From NCBI RefSeq assembly GCF_900086595.1, contig NZ_LT575472.1, forward strand, positions 3,417,692-3,481,691: a DNA stretch of 64,000 nucleotides, given 5' to 3'. The translations under genes and the position numbers were made by a program. Below the pieces are notes generated by a model that worked only from the letters and a program-made list of their open reading frames with translations, was not told where the DNA came from and did no database searches. Shown here piece by piece: positions 1-9,863 of this stretch (its first letter is position 1; every line of letters begins with the position of its first letter). This DNA is from Clostridium nigeriense (GTDB lineage: Bacteria; Bacillota; Clostridia; Clostridiales; Clostridiaceae).

Positions 1-1067
1 AAAGAACTTCCTCCATAACTAAGTAGGGGTAAGGTTATACCAGTAATAGGCATAAGACCAATAGTCATTCCTATATTCTGTAATAACGCAAATAAAAAGT
101 AAGCTACTAACCCAACACAAATAATTGATCCAAAGGTATCCTTAGCTGTTCGTCCAATTGCTATCATCCTAGATATTAATAGTCCATAAAGTAGAAGTAA
201 GAAGCATCCTCCAGCTAAGCCCCACTGTTCTGCTATGCTAGCAAAGATAAAGTCAGTTTGAACCTCTGGAACATACTGAGCTGCATAGCCAACTGAATTT
301 TCTTTAGTTATAGCATTTCCTTGAAGACCTAAAGTTCCCCCGTTCCCTATACTAATAAGGGATTGTCTTAACTGATACCCTGATTGGGAAGTATCAGATT
401 CTGGATTTAAAAATGAGGTTATTCTTGTTTTTTGATAATCCTGTATTAAACCTGAATTCCAAACTACTACAATTATTAAAAGTAGAGAGAACAAACCTCC
501 ACCTATTACCCTTAAATCTAATCCTGCAATGAAAAATATACCTACAACTATAAAAAATAAAACCATAGTCATTCCCATATCTGGTTGAATTACTATAAAT
601 ATTGCAGGTACAATAGCATAAAAAGCCATAGTAAAAAAGTTTTTTAAATCATTTATAGTTCCATTCATTTCCTCTAAAGTTTTACCTAACATCATTATGG
701 TTGCTATCTTTGCTAATTCCGCTGGTTGAAAGGATAATGGGCCAAGTCTTATCCATCCTCTTGCTCCATTTATATCAGTTCCTATAAACATAGTTACTAT
801 AAGTAAAACTATAGATCCCCAATAAAACAAAGGAGTATAGGACTTTAATAATGTATAATCAATTGCTAGCATAAAGTATAATGCAACTAAACAAATTACA
901 AACCAGACAGATTGTCTTTTTAAAAACAATGTCCCATATTCTGCTGCACTTGCTAAGTATATATTTACTATTCCAAATATCATTAACCCAATCATTGAAA
1001 ATAAGATTATTTTATCTATTTCCTTTAACTTTTTAAAATCTATTTTAAATCTTGATAATGGTATCAT
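1..1067 (-). CDS. rodA: RodA, SEDS-family peptidoglycan glycosyltransferase (3' end cut by window edge)
   Basis: Polytopic membrane protein that polymerises lipid II during side-wall growth together with PBP2 and the MreBCD scaffold. About 355 residues are visible. The frame is open throughout and ends at the window edge in the SEDS signature GLMPITGITLPLLSYGGSS; an earlier FQPAELA motif is also typical of FtsW/RodA. I start it at the ATG at 1067, preceded by GGAGGTG. An in-frame ATG at 1088 and GTG at 1082 are alternatives but overlap or lack the Shine-Dalgarno. It lies downstream of minE, separated by a 235-bp gap with a possible hairpin, so it may have its own promoter. RodA rather than FtsW is inferred from the mre/min/mrdA context. 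Confidence 0.93.
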   Translation of the reverse strand, partial: MIPLSRFKIDFKKLKEIDKIILFSMIGLMIFGIVNIYLASAAEYGTLFLKRQSVWFVICLVALYFMLAIDYTLLKSYTPLFYWGSIVLLIVTMFIGTDINGARGWIRLGPLSFQPAELAKIATIMMLGKTLEEMNGTINDLKNFFTMAFYAIVPAIFIVIQPDMGMTMVLFFIVVGIFFIAGLDLRVIGGGLFSLLLIIVVVWNSGLIQDYQKTRITSFLNPESDTSQSGYQLRQSLISIGNGGTLGLQGNAITKENSVGYAAQYVPEVQTDFIFASIAEQWGLAGGCFLLLLYGLLISRMIAIGRTAKDTFGSIICVGLVAYFLFALLQNIGMTIGLMPITGITLPLLSYGGSS

Positions 1068-1208
1068 TCTTTTGTACTTCACCTCCATCTTTCAACCTAG
1101 ATTTATTATATCCAAAAATATTATATTTCTCTATAATATATATAATAAAAAACTAAAATTTAAGAATTTATTAATTAATTTAAAATATTATTTTCATAAA
1201 AAATAGCA

Positions 1209-1264
1209 AAAGGCCTATATATTCTTCTATGGATAACCATATACTACCTTAATTATAGACCTTT
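1209..1264 (-). terminator. Possible terminator hairpin between minE and rodA
   Basis: Arms AAAGGCCTATA (1209-1219) and TATAGACCTTT (1254-1264) pair over 11 positions, one of them a G-U pair on the minus strand. The loop is long, about 34 nt. A T-rich stretch follows on the minus strand after a short gap. It could end or attenuate the minCDE transcript before rodA. The long loop makes this uncertain. Confidence 0.35.
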
Positions 1265-1302
1265 CACTATGTATTTAAACTAAATATACTTCTCTTCTGG
1301 TA

Positions 1303-1566
1303 CTAGTTTTTAATATTCTTTATTGGAATATTAGCAACTAAAGCAGGATTATTACCATCTACATTTTCACTCTTGCTTACTGCAATTTCCACATCCTCAA
1401 CATCTATCTCTATATATTTTGATAATACATCTAATATTTCCATTCTTATCTTTTCAAGGGTTTCGTGAGGCAAATCCCCTCTATCATGTATTAATATTAG
1501 TTTTAATCTATCCTTTGCAACATCCTTTGGTGTTGGCTTACTTGAAAACTTTCTAAAAAAATCCAC
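1303..1566 (-). CDS. minE: MinE, cell division topological specificity factor
   Basis: An 87-residue protein of usual MinE length that stimulates the MinD ATPase and drives Min oscillation, so that MinCD inhibits FtsZ at the poles but not at mid-cell. The N-terminal segment with RLKLILIHDR matches the conserved MinD-contact strand, and the beta-rich dimerisation part follows (IEIDVEDVEIAVS). It lies 16 bp downstream of minD on the same strand, so the two are almost certainly cotranscribed. In spore formers, some species use DivIVA/MinJ instead of MinE; here the MinE type is clear from sequence and context. Confidence 0.93.
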   Translation of the reverse strand: MDFFRKFSSKPTPKDVAKDRLKLILIHDRGDLPHETLEKIRMEILDVLSKYIEIDVEDVEIAVSKSENVDGNNPALVANIPIKNIKN

Positions 1567-1582
1567 CTCTCAACTCCCCCTT

Positions 1583-2377
1583 TTAACGTTTGAATAGTTT
1601 CTTTAATGATGCGAAGAATCCTTCTCCTTCAGTCTTTAAATCAAGTAAAGGTACTTCTTCTCCAATTAATCTTCTAGCTATATTTCTAAACGCTTGACCA
1701 GACATTGACTTTTCATCTAAAACTATCGGCTCTCCCTTATTGGTTGAAACTGTAATATTTTTATCGTCTGGAACTACTCCTAATAACTCTATTGATAACG
1801 TCTCAATTATATCAGGAACATCTAACATATCGCCTCTTTGAGTCATTTCATAATTTAATCTATTAATTATTACAGAATGGTCATCTAGTCCCTTAGCATC
1901 TAGTTTTCCAATTACCCTATCTGCATCTCTAACTGAAGTTATTTCAGGATTAACCACTACAACTGCTTTATCAGCTCCTACTACTGAATTTTCAAAACCT
2001 TGTTCAATTCCAGCTGGACAGTCAATTATGACATAATCAAAATCTTCTTTTAATTGATTTACTATCTTTAACATATCTTGAGGTCTTATATCATCCTTAT
2101 CCTTTGTTTGAGCTGTTGGTAATAAACAAAGGTTTTGATATCTTTTATCCTTTATTAAAGCTTGTTTTAATCTACACCTATTTTCTATAACATCTGAAAT
2201 TGTATAAACTATTCTATTTTCAAGTCCCATTAACACATCTAAATTTCTAAGCCCAGTGTCTCCATCTACTACTACAACTCTTTTATTTAAAGCTGCTAAT
2301 GCAGTACCAATATTTGCAGTTGTTGTTGTTTTTCCAACTCCGCCTTTACCTGATGTAATTACAATAGAAATTCCCAT
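1583..2377 (-). CDS. minD: MinD, septum site-determining ATPase
   Basis: A 264-residue ParA/MinD-family ATPase that binds the membrane in its ATP form, recruits MinC and is released by MinE. The deviant Walker A motif GKGGVGKTT is at residues 10-18, the DGDTGLRNLDVLMG segment follows, and DYVIIDCPAGIE carries the Walker B-like aspartate. The C terminus FFASLKKLFKR is the usual amphipathic membrane-targeting helix. I place the start at the ATG at 2377 behind TTGGAGGGAGAAGAA. An in-frame GTG at 2395 overlaps the end of minC and would include the Shine-Dalgarno in the coding region, so it is less likely. Confidence 0.96.
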   Translation of the reverse strand: MGISIVITSGKGGVGKTTTTANIGTALAALNKRVVVVDGDTGLRNLDVLMGLENRIVYTISDVIENRCRLKQALIKDKRYQNLCLLPTAQTKDKDDIRPQDMLKIVNQLKEDFDYVIIDCPAGIEQGFENSVVGADKAVVVVNPEITSVRDADRVIGKLDAKGLDDHSVIINRLNYEMTQRGDMLDVPDIIETLSIELLGVVPDDKNITVSTNKGEPIVLDEKSMSGQAFRNIARRLIGEEVPLLDLKTEGEGFFASLKKLFKR

Positions 2378-2394
2378 TTCTTCTCCCTCCAACA

Positions 2395-3045
2395 CTATAT
2401 ATATTTCTTTGGTAAATATGGTTCTACCACAATAATATTATCTTTAATTTTGGCAAGCTCCGGATAAGATGGCTTTATTCCATCATCTGGTGCAATAGTA
2501 ACTATGTCAGCTATCTGTAGTATTTCTGGTTGAAGGTTAAAAGCTGAAATTATAGCTTTTTTATTTCCACCTACCCCAGCATGAACTTGTCCTTTAATTG
2601 TTCCTAAAACTACTATATTTCCCCCTGCATATACTTCTGCCCCATGATTTATATCTCCAATTATCACTATATTCCCATAATATTTAACTTGTTGCCCACC
2701 TCTTATTGTTTTCTTTATAAACTTAGTTTTTCCTTCATATATTCCATTAAAAAGCTTATTTTCTTTATTTTCATTAGATTCTAACCTTTTAATATCTTCA
2801 AATATACAGTCCTTTATTTGTATTTTTTCAAATAAAGCATCTTTTAGTTTTAATATGTCATCTTCTTTTAATAATTTTAAATTCGTTTCTATCTTAAGGG
2901 ATGCGCCTTTATAAAAACCTTTACCAACTGATAGTTTCTTAACTAATGTATCTAACATATCTTGAAAACTATCAAACTTGTCCATATCTATAGCCGCATT
3001 AATACCTTCTTTGGTACCCCTTATTTGTATGCTATGTACCTTCAT
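2395..3045 (-). CDS. minC: MinC, septum site-determining inhibitor of FtsZ
   Basis: A 216-residue MinC. Residues 1-100 form the FtsZ-inhibiting N-terminal domain. After a short linker, residues 110-216 form the right-handed beta-helix that dimerises and binds MinD, with the typical run GAEVYAGGNIVVLGTIKG and HAGVGGNKKAIISAFN. The start ATG is preceded by GGAGGGTGGCCA. It is the first gene of minCDE. A promoter-like sequence lies just upstream, and the mrdA terminator separates it from the mre genes. Confidence 0.95.
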   Translation of the reverse strand: MKVHSIQIRGTKEGINAAIDMDKFDSFQDMLDTLVKKLSVGKGFYKGASLKIETNLKLLKEDDILKLKDALFEKIQIKDCIFEDIKRLESNENKENKLFNGIYEGKTKFIKKTIRGGQQVKYYGNIVIIGDINHGAEVYAGGNIVVLGTIKGQVHAGVGGNKKAIISAFNLQPEILQIADIVTIAPDDGIKPSYPELAKIKDNIIVVEPYLPKKYI

Positions 3046-3099
3046 TGGCCACCCTCCACCAATTACCTTAACTTATTATAATATTGTTACGTACTTATA

Positions 3100-3129
3100 A
3101 TTATACAATTATATTATACACTTTAACAA
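3100..3129 (-). promoter_or_regulatory. Candidate promoter for minCDE
   Basis: On the minus strand TTGTTA (3124-3129) and TATAAT (3100-3105) are 18 bp apart, about 55 bp upstream of the minC start and downstream of the mrdA terminator. The -10 box is perfect and the -35 box matches 4 of 6. This suggests that minCDE can be transcribed independently of mreBCD-mrdA. In AT-rich DNA such matches arise by chance. Confidence 0.45.
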
Positions 3130-3187
3130 CCTAATTTTGTATTAAATTAAAAAAAACAGTAAAATTATGATAATTTTTTTTAATAAT

Positions 3188-3218
3188 AAAAAAAAGCTGA
3201 GTAAACTCAGCTTTTTTT
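3188..3218 (-). terminator. Rho-independent terminator after mrdA
   Basis: The perfect stem AGCTGAG/CTCAGCT has a 3-nt loop and is flanked by A and T runs, so it can work in both directions. It overlaps the mrdA stop codon and is followed by T-rich sequence on the minus strand. It separates mreBCD-mrdA from minCDE. Confidence 0.85.
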
Positions 3219-6156
3219 AGTTACTAGAACTTGTATCTTCAGTTTTATTATTTGTTTTTTCGCCTTCTTTATTATCTTTAAGAGGTGAATCTAAAACATA
3301 TTTTCTAAAAGATTCTGATTTAGAAGCATAAGACGGATCTAATTGTAATAGTCTTTCTTTAAAGTATGCTTCATATATAGCCTTATGAATAGTTGCACCT
3401 TCACTACCTCTCTTACCATCATAAATAGTTGAGAATATAGCTATTTCCGGATCATCTAAAGGTGCAAAACTAATATAGTTACCATAGGCTAGTCTTCCTT
3501 GAATAGTATAATTTGCATCTGTACTAAAGTCCGCAGTACCTGTCTTTCCTGCAACCTTAATTGGAAAGTTTGCAAAACTTGTATAAGCAGTTCCATTACT
3601 AGGACTTGTATTAACTCTATACATCCCTTCTTTAACGGCTTGAAGGTATTCTGCTGGTATATCTAGTGTATCAACTATTTCCGGAGTATATTCTTTTATT
3701 ACTTCTCCTGTTGGTGATGTAATTTTATCAACAAGAGTAAGTCTATATCTAACTCCTCCATTAGCAAGCGTTGCAACATAATTTGCGATTTGTACTGGTG
3801 TAAAGTTATTCATACCTTGCCCAATTGCACTAGATACTATTTGTCCTGCTGTTTTAATTTCTGCCGATTTATTATTTACAATATAATATGCTATAGCATC
3901 TGATATTACTCCAGCTTCCTCATCTATATCCACTGTTCTTCTTTGAGAAGTTTCAACTACAGCTGCTTTAAACTCAGGTGATAACTCCATAATCTTTTTA
4001 ATATATGGAATTAAGCTTTCAGCATACTTAGTATTATCTGTTACTTCTTCATCTGTTCCTACTTTTGCTAGGGTATCCTTCATATACGTTTTTAAAGCTG
4101 TTTTTGCTTCTTTTAACTCATCCGGATCACTTTCACTATCTTCTATGTTAAAAGGAACAAAAGAATAACTATAATAATTCCCTTTTTGTAATGATTCTAC
4201 TATGTCATACATTGGATTACTTAACACATCATCCTTCCATGACTCAAAATTATAGACTTGCCCAAAAGCTTCCTCAATTTGAATCCCTGTAGATAAAGTG
4301 CTAGCATTTTGGCTGGATTTAGGAACTCCCAATCCAAATTTCCATGCATATTTAGCAAGAGTATCTAAAGCCTCAATATTTGCACCATTATTTTTCCAAA
4401 GTCTATATCCTAACTCATAAAAATAATAGTTTGATGATACCTGTAAGGCTTTTCTTAAATCAGTAGCTCCATTTGCTACTCTTTCAAAGTTCTCTCTAAT
4501 TTCTGGTAAATCATCATTACTCCATGTACCAGAAGTATCATTCATAACTTCCCCAGTACTTACTACACCTTCCATTAATCCAGCAATTGCAGTAAGAGGT
4601 TTGAAAGTCGATCCTGGTGGAAGTAAACCTTGAGTTGCATAGTTAAAGAATTTTTTAGGATAAGTATCAAACTTATCTCTTCTTTTTCCAGTATCATCAT
4701 CCACAGGGAATAAATAATCAATACCACCTGTAGCTCCAGTTCTTTGAATAAACTCTTTTGCATAATTTTCTATATCTGGATCAAAGTATTGTTGTGACAA
4801 CTCATCAGTAAGCATACCTGGAACAGAAAACACATTGGGATCATATCCTGGATAACTTACCATTGCAACAATTCTACCTGTTTTAACTTCAATTGCTACT
4901 ACAGCTCCTCTAGTCGCATTCGGTGCTATACTCTTTATACGCTCCATAGTATCTTGCATAGCTTGTTCAGCAGCATATTGAACATCTTTATTTATAGTTA
5001 AGTGTACATTATTACCTGGATAAGAATCTAGCTTAAACAATTCCTCTGTAACTCTACCTTTAGAGTTAACTTTAACAGTAGTGCCACCCTTTGTACCTCT
5101 TAATTGGTCTTCAAAGGCAGATTCTATCCCAGCAACACCAATTAAATCAGAAGATACATCATATCCTCTTAATTCATAATTAGTTTCTTTAGAAGAGTCT
5201 ATAGATGATAAATATCCTATTACTCCTGAAGCTAGATTATTATAAGGATAAATTCTAATAGGTTCTATGCTTACATCTATACCTGGTAAATCATTTAGCT
5301 TTTGATATACAACAAATGCTGTATCCTTTTTTATATTTGAAGCAATTGTAACTGCTCTATATCCCTTAAAACTTTGCATTTTTATAGCATCTTTAATTAC
5401 CATGTATTTTCTAACATCTTGAATTGAATAAGTAGTTAAAAGTTCATTTAATATCTCTTTACCTGATAACTCTTTATACTTTTCGTTATAAGCCTCAAGT
5501 CTTGCGTTATAAGCCTTATTACTTTCTCCTTCTTCTTGAACTGGAACTGGATTTACAAGTTCTTGAAGATTATAAGTTTTAATAAGTTTATAAAAGGTTT
5601 CCTCTGCTGATATTTTTAATAATTCCTCATTAACTTTATTAGTTTCATCATCATTAAACTCAGTCTTTTCTTCATCAAATAGTTCCTTTTCTATTTCCTC
5701 GTTTAATCCTCTATCTCTTTTAAATCTAATTTCAACTATTTTTTTAGTATCGGCATCATCCGTTTTAAAATCAAAATAGAATTTACCATTACTATCTATT
5801 TTAAGCATTAAATCATCTTCAAACTTCTCTCCATTTTCTGAAAGAATATTAAATACCTTATCCATAGTTTCATAAAAGTTTTCATTTTCATCACTAGGCT
5901 TAGTATATGTTAATGTATAAGTTTGAATATTAGTTGCTAAAACATTTCCTTCATTATCATAAATCTTCCCTCTAGGGGCATTTTCAGATATAAGTCTTGT
6001 AGAGCTAATGTCTGCTCTTTCTTTATAGTCTTCATGCTTATAAACTTGAAGATAAACTAGCTTTGCAATAAAGGTAGTAAAAAGAGCTATCATTATTATA
6101 TTTAAAACAGTATACCTTGAAATTTTCTTTTTCTTTTTCGGTTTATTTACTATCAT
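3217..6156 (-). CDS. mrdA: Penicillin-binding protein 2, elongasome transpeptidase (class B PBP)
   Basis: Cross-links peptidoglycan during elongation and partners RodA. A single N-terminal membrane anchor (about residues 14-36) is followed by the PBP dimerisation domain and a C-terminal transpeptidase domain. Active-site motifs are STFK with Ser516, SSN at 574-576 and KTGT at 871-874, so the enzyme should be active and beta-lactam sensitive. At 979 residues it is far longer than the roughly 630 of Escherichia coli PBP2. The extra length lies in acidic insertions around residues 150-240 and between the SSN and KTG motifs, which are common in clostridial PBP2. Its start overlaps the mreD stop by 4 bp, indicating translational coupling. 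An acidic Ser/Asn/Thr-rich tail ends the protein. Confidence 0.95.
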   Translation of the reverse strand: MIVNKPKKKKKISRYTVLNIIMIALFTTFIAKLVYLQVYKHEDYKERADISSTRLISENAPRGKIYDNEGNVLATNIQTYTLTYTKPSDENENFYETMDKVFNILSENGEKFEDDLMLKIDSNGKFYFDFKTDDADTKKIVEIRFKRDRGLNEEIEKELFDEEKTEFNDDETNKVNEELLKISAEETFYKLIKTYNLQELVNPVPVQEEGESNKAYNARLEAYNEKYKELSGKEILNELLTTYSIQDVRKYMVIKDAIKMQSFKGYRAVTIASNIKKDTAFVVYQKLNDLPGIDVSIEPIRIYPYNNLASGVIGYLSSIDSSKETNYELRGYDVSSDLIGVAGIESAFEDQLRGTKGGTTVKVNSKGRVTEELFKLDSYPGNNVHLTINKDVQYAAEQAMQDTMERIKSIAPNATRGAVVAIEVKTGRIVAMVSYPGYDPNVFSVPGMLTDELSQQYFDPDIENYAKEFIQRTGATGGIDYLFPVDDDTGKRRDKFDTYPKKFFNYATQGLLPPGSTFKPLTAIAGLMEGVVSTGEVMNDTSGTWSNDDLPEIRENFERVANGATDLRKALQVSSNYYFYELGYRLWKNNGANIEALDTLAKYAWKFGLGVPKSSQNASTLSTGIQIEEAFGQVYNFESWKDDVLSNPMYDIVESLQKGNYYSYSFVPFNIEDSESDPDELKEAKTALKTYMKDTLAKVGTDEEVTDNTKYAESLIPYIKKIMELSPEFKAAVVETSQRRTVDIDEEAGVISDAIAYYIVNNKSAEIKTAGQIVSSAIGQGMNNFTPVQIANYVATLANGGVRYRLTLVDKITSPTGEVIKEYTPEIVDTLDIPAEYLQAVKEGMYRVNTSPSNGTAYTSFANFPIKVAGKTGTADFSTDANYTIQGRLAYGNYISFAPLDDPEIAIFSTIYDGKRGSEGATIHKAIYEAYFKERLLQLDPSYASKSESFRKYVLDSPLKDNKEGEKTNNKTEDTSSSN

Positions 6157-6644
6157 TTAAACCTCCATGATCTCTTTTTATTTTTTTTATCATAAAGCCT
6201 TAAAACAAAATTATACCCTAAAAACATTATTACAGAACTATAAATAGAAGAATATAATCCTATCTCAATATTTATTGTCCTCTTAGCCACTTTTAATATT
6301 AAAAATATTGAAAATACCTTTAACAAGTATAAAAAGAACATAGATATTGTTGGTATAAACTTCTTTTCTCTATATATGTTTTCACCTATAATTGCTGCAA
6401 GTAAACATATTAGCATATTAATTAAAGAATTCACTCCAAAACCATTATAGAAATATATATCTTGCAAGAATCCTGATATAACTCCAATAGTTACAGCTTC
6501 TTCTCTTCCATTTATAATAGAATAAGCTACTGCAAATGTAAAAAGTAAGCTTGGGAAAGCTTCCTTAATAGATAAAAAAGGCATAAGAGAATTATCTAGA
6601 ATTAAGAGTACTAATGAAATTAAAATTAAAATCCACTTTTTCAT
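6153..6644 (-). CDS. mreD: MreD, rod shape-determining membrane protein
   Basis: A 163-residue protein with about five hydrophobic segments and almost no soluble domain, as expected for MreD, the integral membrane partner of MreC in the elongasome. The start ATG is preceded by GAGGTTAGTAT. It follows mreC by 10 bp and its last codons overlap mrdA. MreD diverges strongly in sequence, so the call rests on hydrophobic pattern, size and its fixed place between mreC and mrdA. Confidence 0.9.
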   Translation of the reverse strand: MKKWILILISLVLLILDNSLMPFLSIKEAFPSLLFTFAVAYSIINGREEAVTIGVISGFLQDIYFYNGFGVNSLINMLICLLAAIIGENIYREKKFIPTISMFFLYLLKVFSIFLILKVAKRTINIEIGLYSSIYSSVIMFLGYNFVLRLYDKKNKKRSWRFK

Positions 6645-6654
6645 ATACTAACCT

Positions 6655-7506
6655 CTAATTATCGTATTTTACTTCTCTTGTTTCCTTTGGTATGATTACA
6701 AATAATTCTTCTAACTTATTGAAATCAACATAAGGTTTTACTATGGCGGTTTTCATAACCTTTATTTCATCACTTTCTACTGAAACAACTTCTCCTATTC
6801 TAATTTCCTTAGGATAGATTTGGCCAAGTCCAGATGTAAGTATTACATCTCCTTCTTTTATTTCAGAATCTAATGGTAAATTAGTTACTTTTGTTAAACC
6901 AGACTTAGTACGTGTGACATACCCTTTTAATATTCCAGTAGTCTCTCTTGTGCTATTAACCATAACCGAAACAGCTATATTTTCATTTAACAAACTTTCT
7001 ACAATAGCCCAATTAGACCCTGTACTGGTAACCTGTCCCACCAAACCCTTTTCTGAAATAACTACCATATCCTTTTTTAATCCATCATTTTCACCTTTAT
7101 CTATAATATAGCCATCTGACAAACTTTCTCCACTATAGCCAATGATATCACAACCTACATAATCATAGTTATTCTTTGAATTTTTAAAATTTAAAACTTC
7201 TCTTAATCTATCATTTTCCTCTTTAAATTTATCGTATTCTAATAATTTATTTTTTAATTCTATATTTTCTTTAGTTAACTCTTCATTTTCTTGTTTTACT
7301 TTAGAAAAGTTTAATAAAAAGTCTAAACCACCCTTTATTTTATCATTAATATTATAAACTACCTTTTGCAAAGGATTTATAGCACTACCAACACCACTTG
7401 AAACAGCATCCTTTTGTTCATTATTTATTGTATAAATAATTATGCCTAAAAAGGCAACTGACAGCACTATTACAGTAGCTGCCAGTTTATTCTTGTGAAG
7501 CTTCAT
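6655..7506 (-). CDS. mreC: MreC, rod shape-determining protein
   Basis: A 283-residue protein with an N-terminal membrane segment at about residues 9-26, a coiled coil at about 65-105 (KVKQENEELTKENIELKNKL) and a C-terminal double beta-barrel domain. The barrel includes GYSGESLSDGYIIDKGENDG and GLVGQVTSTGSNWAIV, both typical of MreC. It links cytoplasmic MreB to the periplasmic-side synthases. The start codon overlaps the mreB stop codon (TAATG), so translation is probably coupled. Confidence 0.94.
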   Translation of the reverse strand: MKLHKNKLAATVIVLSVAFLGIIIYTINNEQKDAVSSGVGSAINPLQKVVYNINDKIKGGLDFLLNFSKVKQENEELTKENIELKNKLLEYDKFKEENDRLREVLNFKNSKNNYDYVGCDIIGYSGESLSDGYIIDKGENDGLKKDMVVISEKGLVGQVTSTGSNWAIVESLLNENIAVSVMVNSTRETTGILKGYVTRTKSGLTKVTNLPLDSEIKEGDVILTSGLGQIYPKEIRIGEVVSVESDEIKVMKTAIVKPYVDFNKLEELFVIIPKETREVKYDN

Positions 7507-8525
7507 TATTGACCTCTTTGAGTCTTACTTAACTCATCAAAGTTATCTAATGCCTTACCTGCTCCAAGTACAACACAATCAAGCGGTGATTCCGCTATAT
7601 GAACAGGCATATTTGTTTCATGGTTAATTAGTGCATCTAATCCTCTAAGTAATGCCCCGCCACCAGCTAACATTATTCCTTTTTCCATTATATCTGCTGC
7701 TAATTCAGGTGGTGTCTTCTCTAAAGTTGTCTTTATTGATTCTATTATTGCATATACAGGTTCCTTTAAAGCTTCTCTTATTTGATCTTCGCCAACTGTT
7801 ACAGTCTTAGGAAGTCCTGTAATCATATCTCTTCCTTTTATGTCCATTTCTCTTACTTCATCATCAACCTTATAAGCTGAGCCTAATTCCATTTTAACTT
7901 GTTCTGCAGTTCTTTCACCTATCATTAAGTTAAATTCTTTTTTAATATAAGCTATAATTGATTGATCTAATTCATCTCCAGCCACTCTTAATGACTTACT
8001 AGTAACTATTCCACCTAAAGATATTATAGCCACTTCCGTTGTACCTCCACCGATATCAACTATCATGCTACCTGTAGGCTCTCCAACTGGAAGACCTGCT
8101 CCAATTGCTGCCGCCATTGGTTCCTCCATTAATACTACGTCTCTAGCTCCTGCAAATTTTGCAGCTTCTTCTATTGCTCTTCTTTCAACTTCTGTTACTC
8201 CTGATGGGTAACAAACTATAATTCTTGGACTAGTGAAAGCACTTTTGCTAGTTACTTTTTCAATTAATTTCTTAAGCATTGTTTGTGCTATATCAAAATC
8301 AGCTATAACTCCATCTTTTAAAGGTCTAATGGCAACTATATTTCCTGGAGTTCTTCCTATCATAAGTTTAGCTTCTGCCCCTACTGCAAGTGGCTTTCTA
8401 GTTGCACTATTTATAGCAACTACTGAAGGTTCACTTAATACTACTCCCTTACCTTTAACAAAAACAAGCGTATTTGCTGTTCCTAAATCTATTCCCATGT
8501 CTTTATTACTACTGAAAAATCCCAT
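7506..8525 (-). CDS. mreB: MreB, actin-like cell-shape protein
   Basis: A 339-residue MreB of standard length that polymerises under the membrane and directs elongation. The actin-fold signatures are visible: phosphate-1 loop GIDLGTANT near the N terminus, phosphate-2 loop [11 protein letters not shown], and the adenosine region [15 protein letters not shown]. It heads mreBCD-mrdA and lies 17 bp downstream of radC. The nearby MreC, MreD and PBP2 genes make this the canonical MreB rather than the Mbl paralogue, though Mbl could exist elsewhere. Confidence 0.97.
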   Translation of the reverse strand: MGFFSSNKDMGIDLGTANTLVFVKGKGVVLSEPSVVAINSATRKPLAVGAEAKLMIGRTPGNIVAIRPLKDGVIADFDIAQTMLKKLIEKVTSKSAFTSPRIIVCYPSGVTEVERRAIEEAAKFAGARDVVLMEEPMAAAIGAGLPVGEPTGSMIVDIGGGTTEVAIISLGGIVTSKSLRVAGDELDQSIIAYIKKEFNLMIGERTAEQVKMELGSAYKVDDEVREMDIKGRDMITGLPKTVTVGEDQIREALKEPVYAIIESIKTTLEKTPPELAADIMEKGIMLAGGGALLRGLDALINHETNMPVHIAESPLDCVVLGAGKALDNFDELSKTQRGQ

Positions 8526-8542
8526 ATGAATTCCCCTTTCGC

Positions 8543-9232
8543 TTATATTATTCCTTTTTCTTTCAAACTAACGTATTCATTTTTTCCTATTATTAAATGG
8601 TCTAATAAATCAATGCCCATTATCTTACCACATTCTTTTAACCTAATTGTTATATTGATGTCTTCCTTACTTGGTGTAGGATCTCCTGAAGGATGATTAT
8701 GACAAATAATTATACTGGAACTACTTTTCTTTAAAGCTTCTTTAAAGATTTCTCTTGGATGTACAATTGATGTATTTAAACTTCCCTTAAAAACATCCTT
8801 TATACCTATAATATTATTTTTTGTATCTAACATTATTAGTTTTAACACTTCCTGTTTTAAAAGAACCATTTCACTCATTATTAATCTTGCTATATCCCTT
8901 GGAGAAGTAATACTTTCTTTCTCTCTAATTAGACTTAACATATTAATTCTTCTAACAAGTTCACCTATAGCCATAATTTGACTTGCCTTTATATTTTTAA
9001 TTCCTTTAATATTAGTAATTTCATCTAATCCAGCTTCTAATAAACCATCTAGTCCATTAAACTCTGATAAAATTCTAGTACTTAAGGAAATTATATTTTC
9101 ACCTTTTGTTCCTGTTCTTAAAATCACCGCAAGAAGTTCTGCATTAGTTAAGGTTTCTGGACCGTTTATAAGTAATTTTTCAATTGGTCTTTCTTCTTCT
9201 GGCATATCAATAACTTTTATACTATTATTCAT
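8543..9232 (-). CDS. radC: RadC family JAB/MPN-domain protein
   Basis: A 229-residue protein with an N-terminal helix-hairpin-helix part ([17 protein letters not shown]) and a C-terminal JAMM metalloprotease-like domain with the zinc motif [14 protein letters not shown]. The molecular function of RadC is still unclear in the family; the old link to DNA repair is doubtful. Start chosen at the ATG at 9232, behind GAGGTG with good spacing. An in-frame TTG at 9247 would place the Shine-Dalgarno inside the gene. RadC beside mreB and maf is a recurrent order in Firmicutes. Confidence 0.93.
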   Translation of the reverse strand: MNNSIKVIDMPEEERPIEKLLINGPETLTNAELLAVILRTGTKGENIISLSTRILSEFNGLDGLLEAGLDEITNIKGIKNIKASQIMAIGELVRRINMLSLIREKESITSPRDIARLIMSEMVLLKQEVLKLIMLDTKNNIIGIKDVFKGSLNTSIVHPREIFKEALKKSSSSIIICHNHPSGDPTPSKEDINITIRLKECGKIMGIDLLDHLIIGKNEYVSLKEKGII

Positions 9233-9284
9233 AAATAAACACCTCAAAAAATAGTAGCTTTATTTATAAATATACCCTAAAATC

Positions 9285-9863
9285 CTACTCCTTAACCTTA
9301 TTTAACATTTTATTTAGAAGATTTAATGGTAATCCTACTACATTATAATAGCAACCCTTTATTTCTTCTACAAAAACACCACCGTATCCTTGTATTCCAT
9401 AAGATCCTGCCTTATCAAGTGGCTCTCCAGTCTTTATGTAATTTAATATTTCTTGGTCTGTTAAGGTTCCTATTTTAACTTCAGTGTACAAGGAAGCCTC
9501 TTCCATTTTATTATTGTACATGTTAATAATTACTATACCGGAATAAACTCTATGAGTTTTCCCACTTAACTCTTTCAGCATTCTATATGCATCTTCTTCA
9601 TTTTTAGGTTTTCCCAAAATCTCATTTTCTAATACAACTACAGTGTCACCAGCAATAATTATAGCTTCTTCTTTAAGACTATTTTTAATACTAATGGCCT
9701 TTCCTTTAGCTAAATTAATTACATATTCTTCTATGTTTCCATTAAATAGTACAGTACTTTCGTCGAAGTTACTAACTTCTATTTTAAAGTCACTAATTAT
9801 TCTATGTAATAGTTCCTGGCGTCTTGCAGATGATGACGCTAAAACATATTTCAAACCTATCAC
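9285..9863 (-). CDS. maf: Maf family nucleoside triphosphate pyrophosphatase
   Basis: A 192-residue Maf/YhdE protein, a house-cleaning enzyme that hydrolyses non-canonical or pyrimidine nucleoside triphosphates to monophosphates. It carries the N-terminal motif LASSSARRQELL, the catalytic region IIAGDTVVVLENEILGKP and the later KAGSYGIQGYGGVFVEEIKGCYYNVVGLPL. No ATG is available. The GTG at 9863 is 2 bp after AGGA; a TTG at 9854 is an alternative with better spacing. It is first in the maf-radC-mre gene order. Confidence 0.92.
   Translation of the reverse strand: MIGLKYVLASSSARRQELLHRIISDFKIEVSNFDESTVLFNGNIEEYVINLAKGKAISIKNSLKEEAIIIAGDTVVVLENEILGKPKNEEDAYRMLKELSGKTHRVYSGIVIINMYNNKMEEASLYTEVKIGTLTDQEILNYIKTGEPLDKAGSYGIQGYGGVFVEEIKGCYYNVVGLPLNLLNKMLNKVKE

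Noticed and set aside
4575..4763. Short frame inside mrdA, and similar long frames opposite real genes (for example 8233-8529, 54568-55029, 62855-63391)
   Set aside because: They lie wholly inside well-supported genes, lack Shine-Dalgarno sites and show compositional bias expected of shadow frames in AT-rich DNA.
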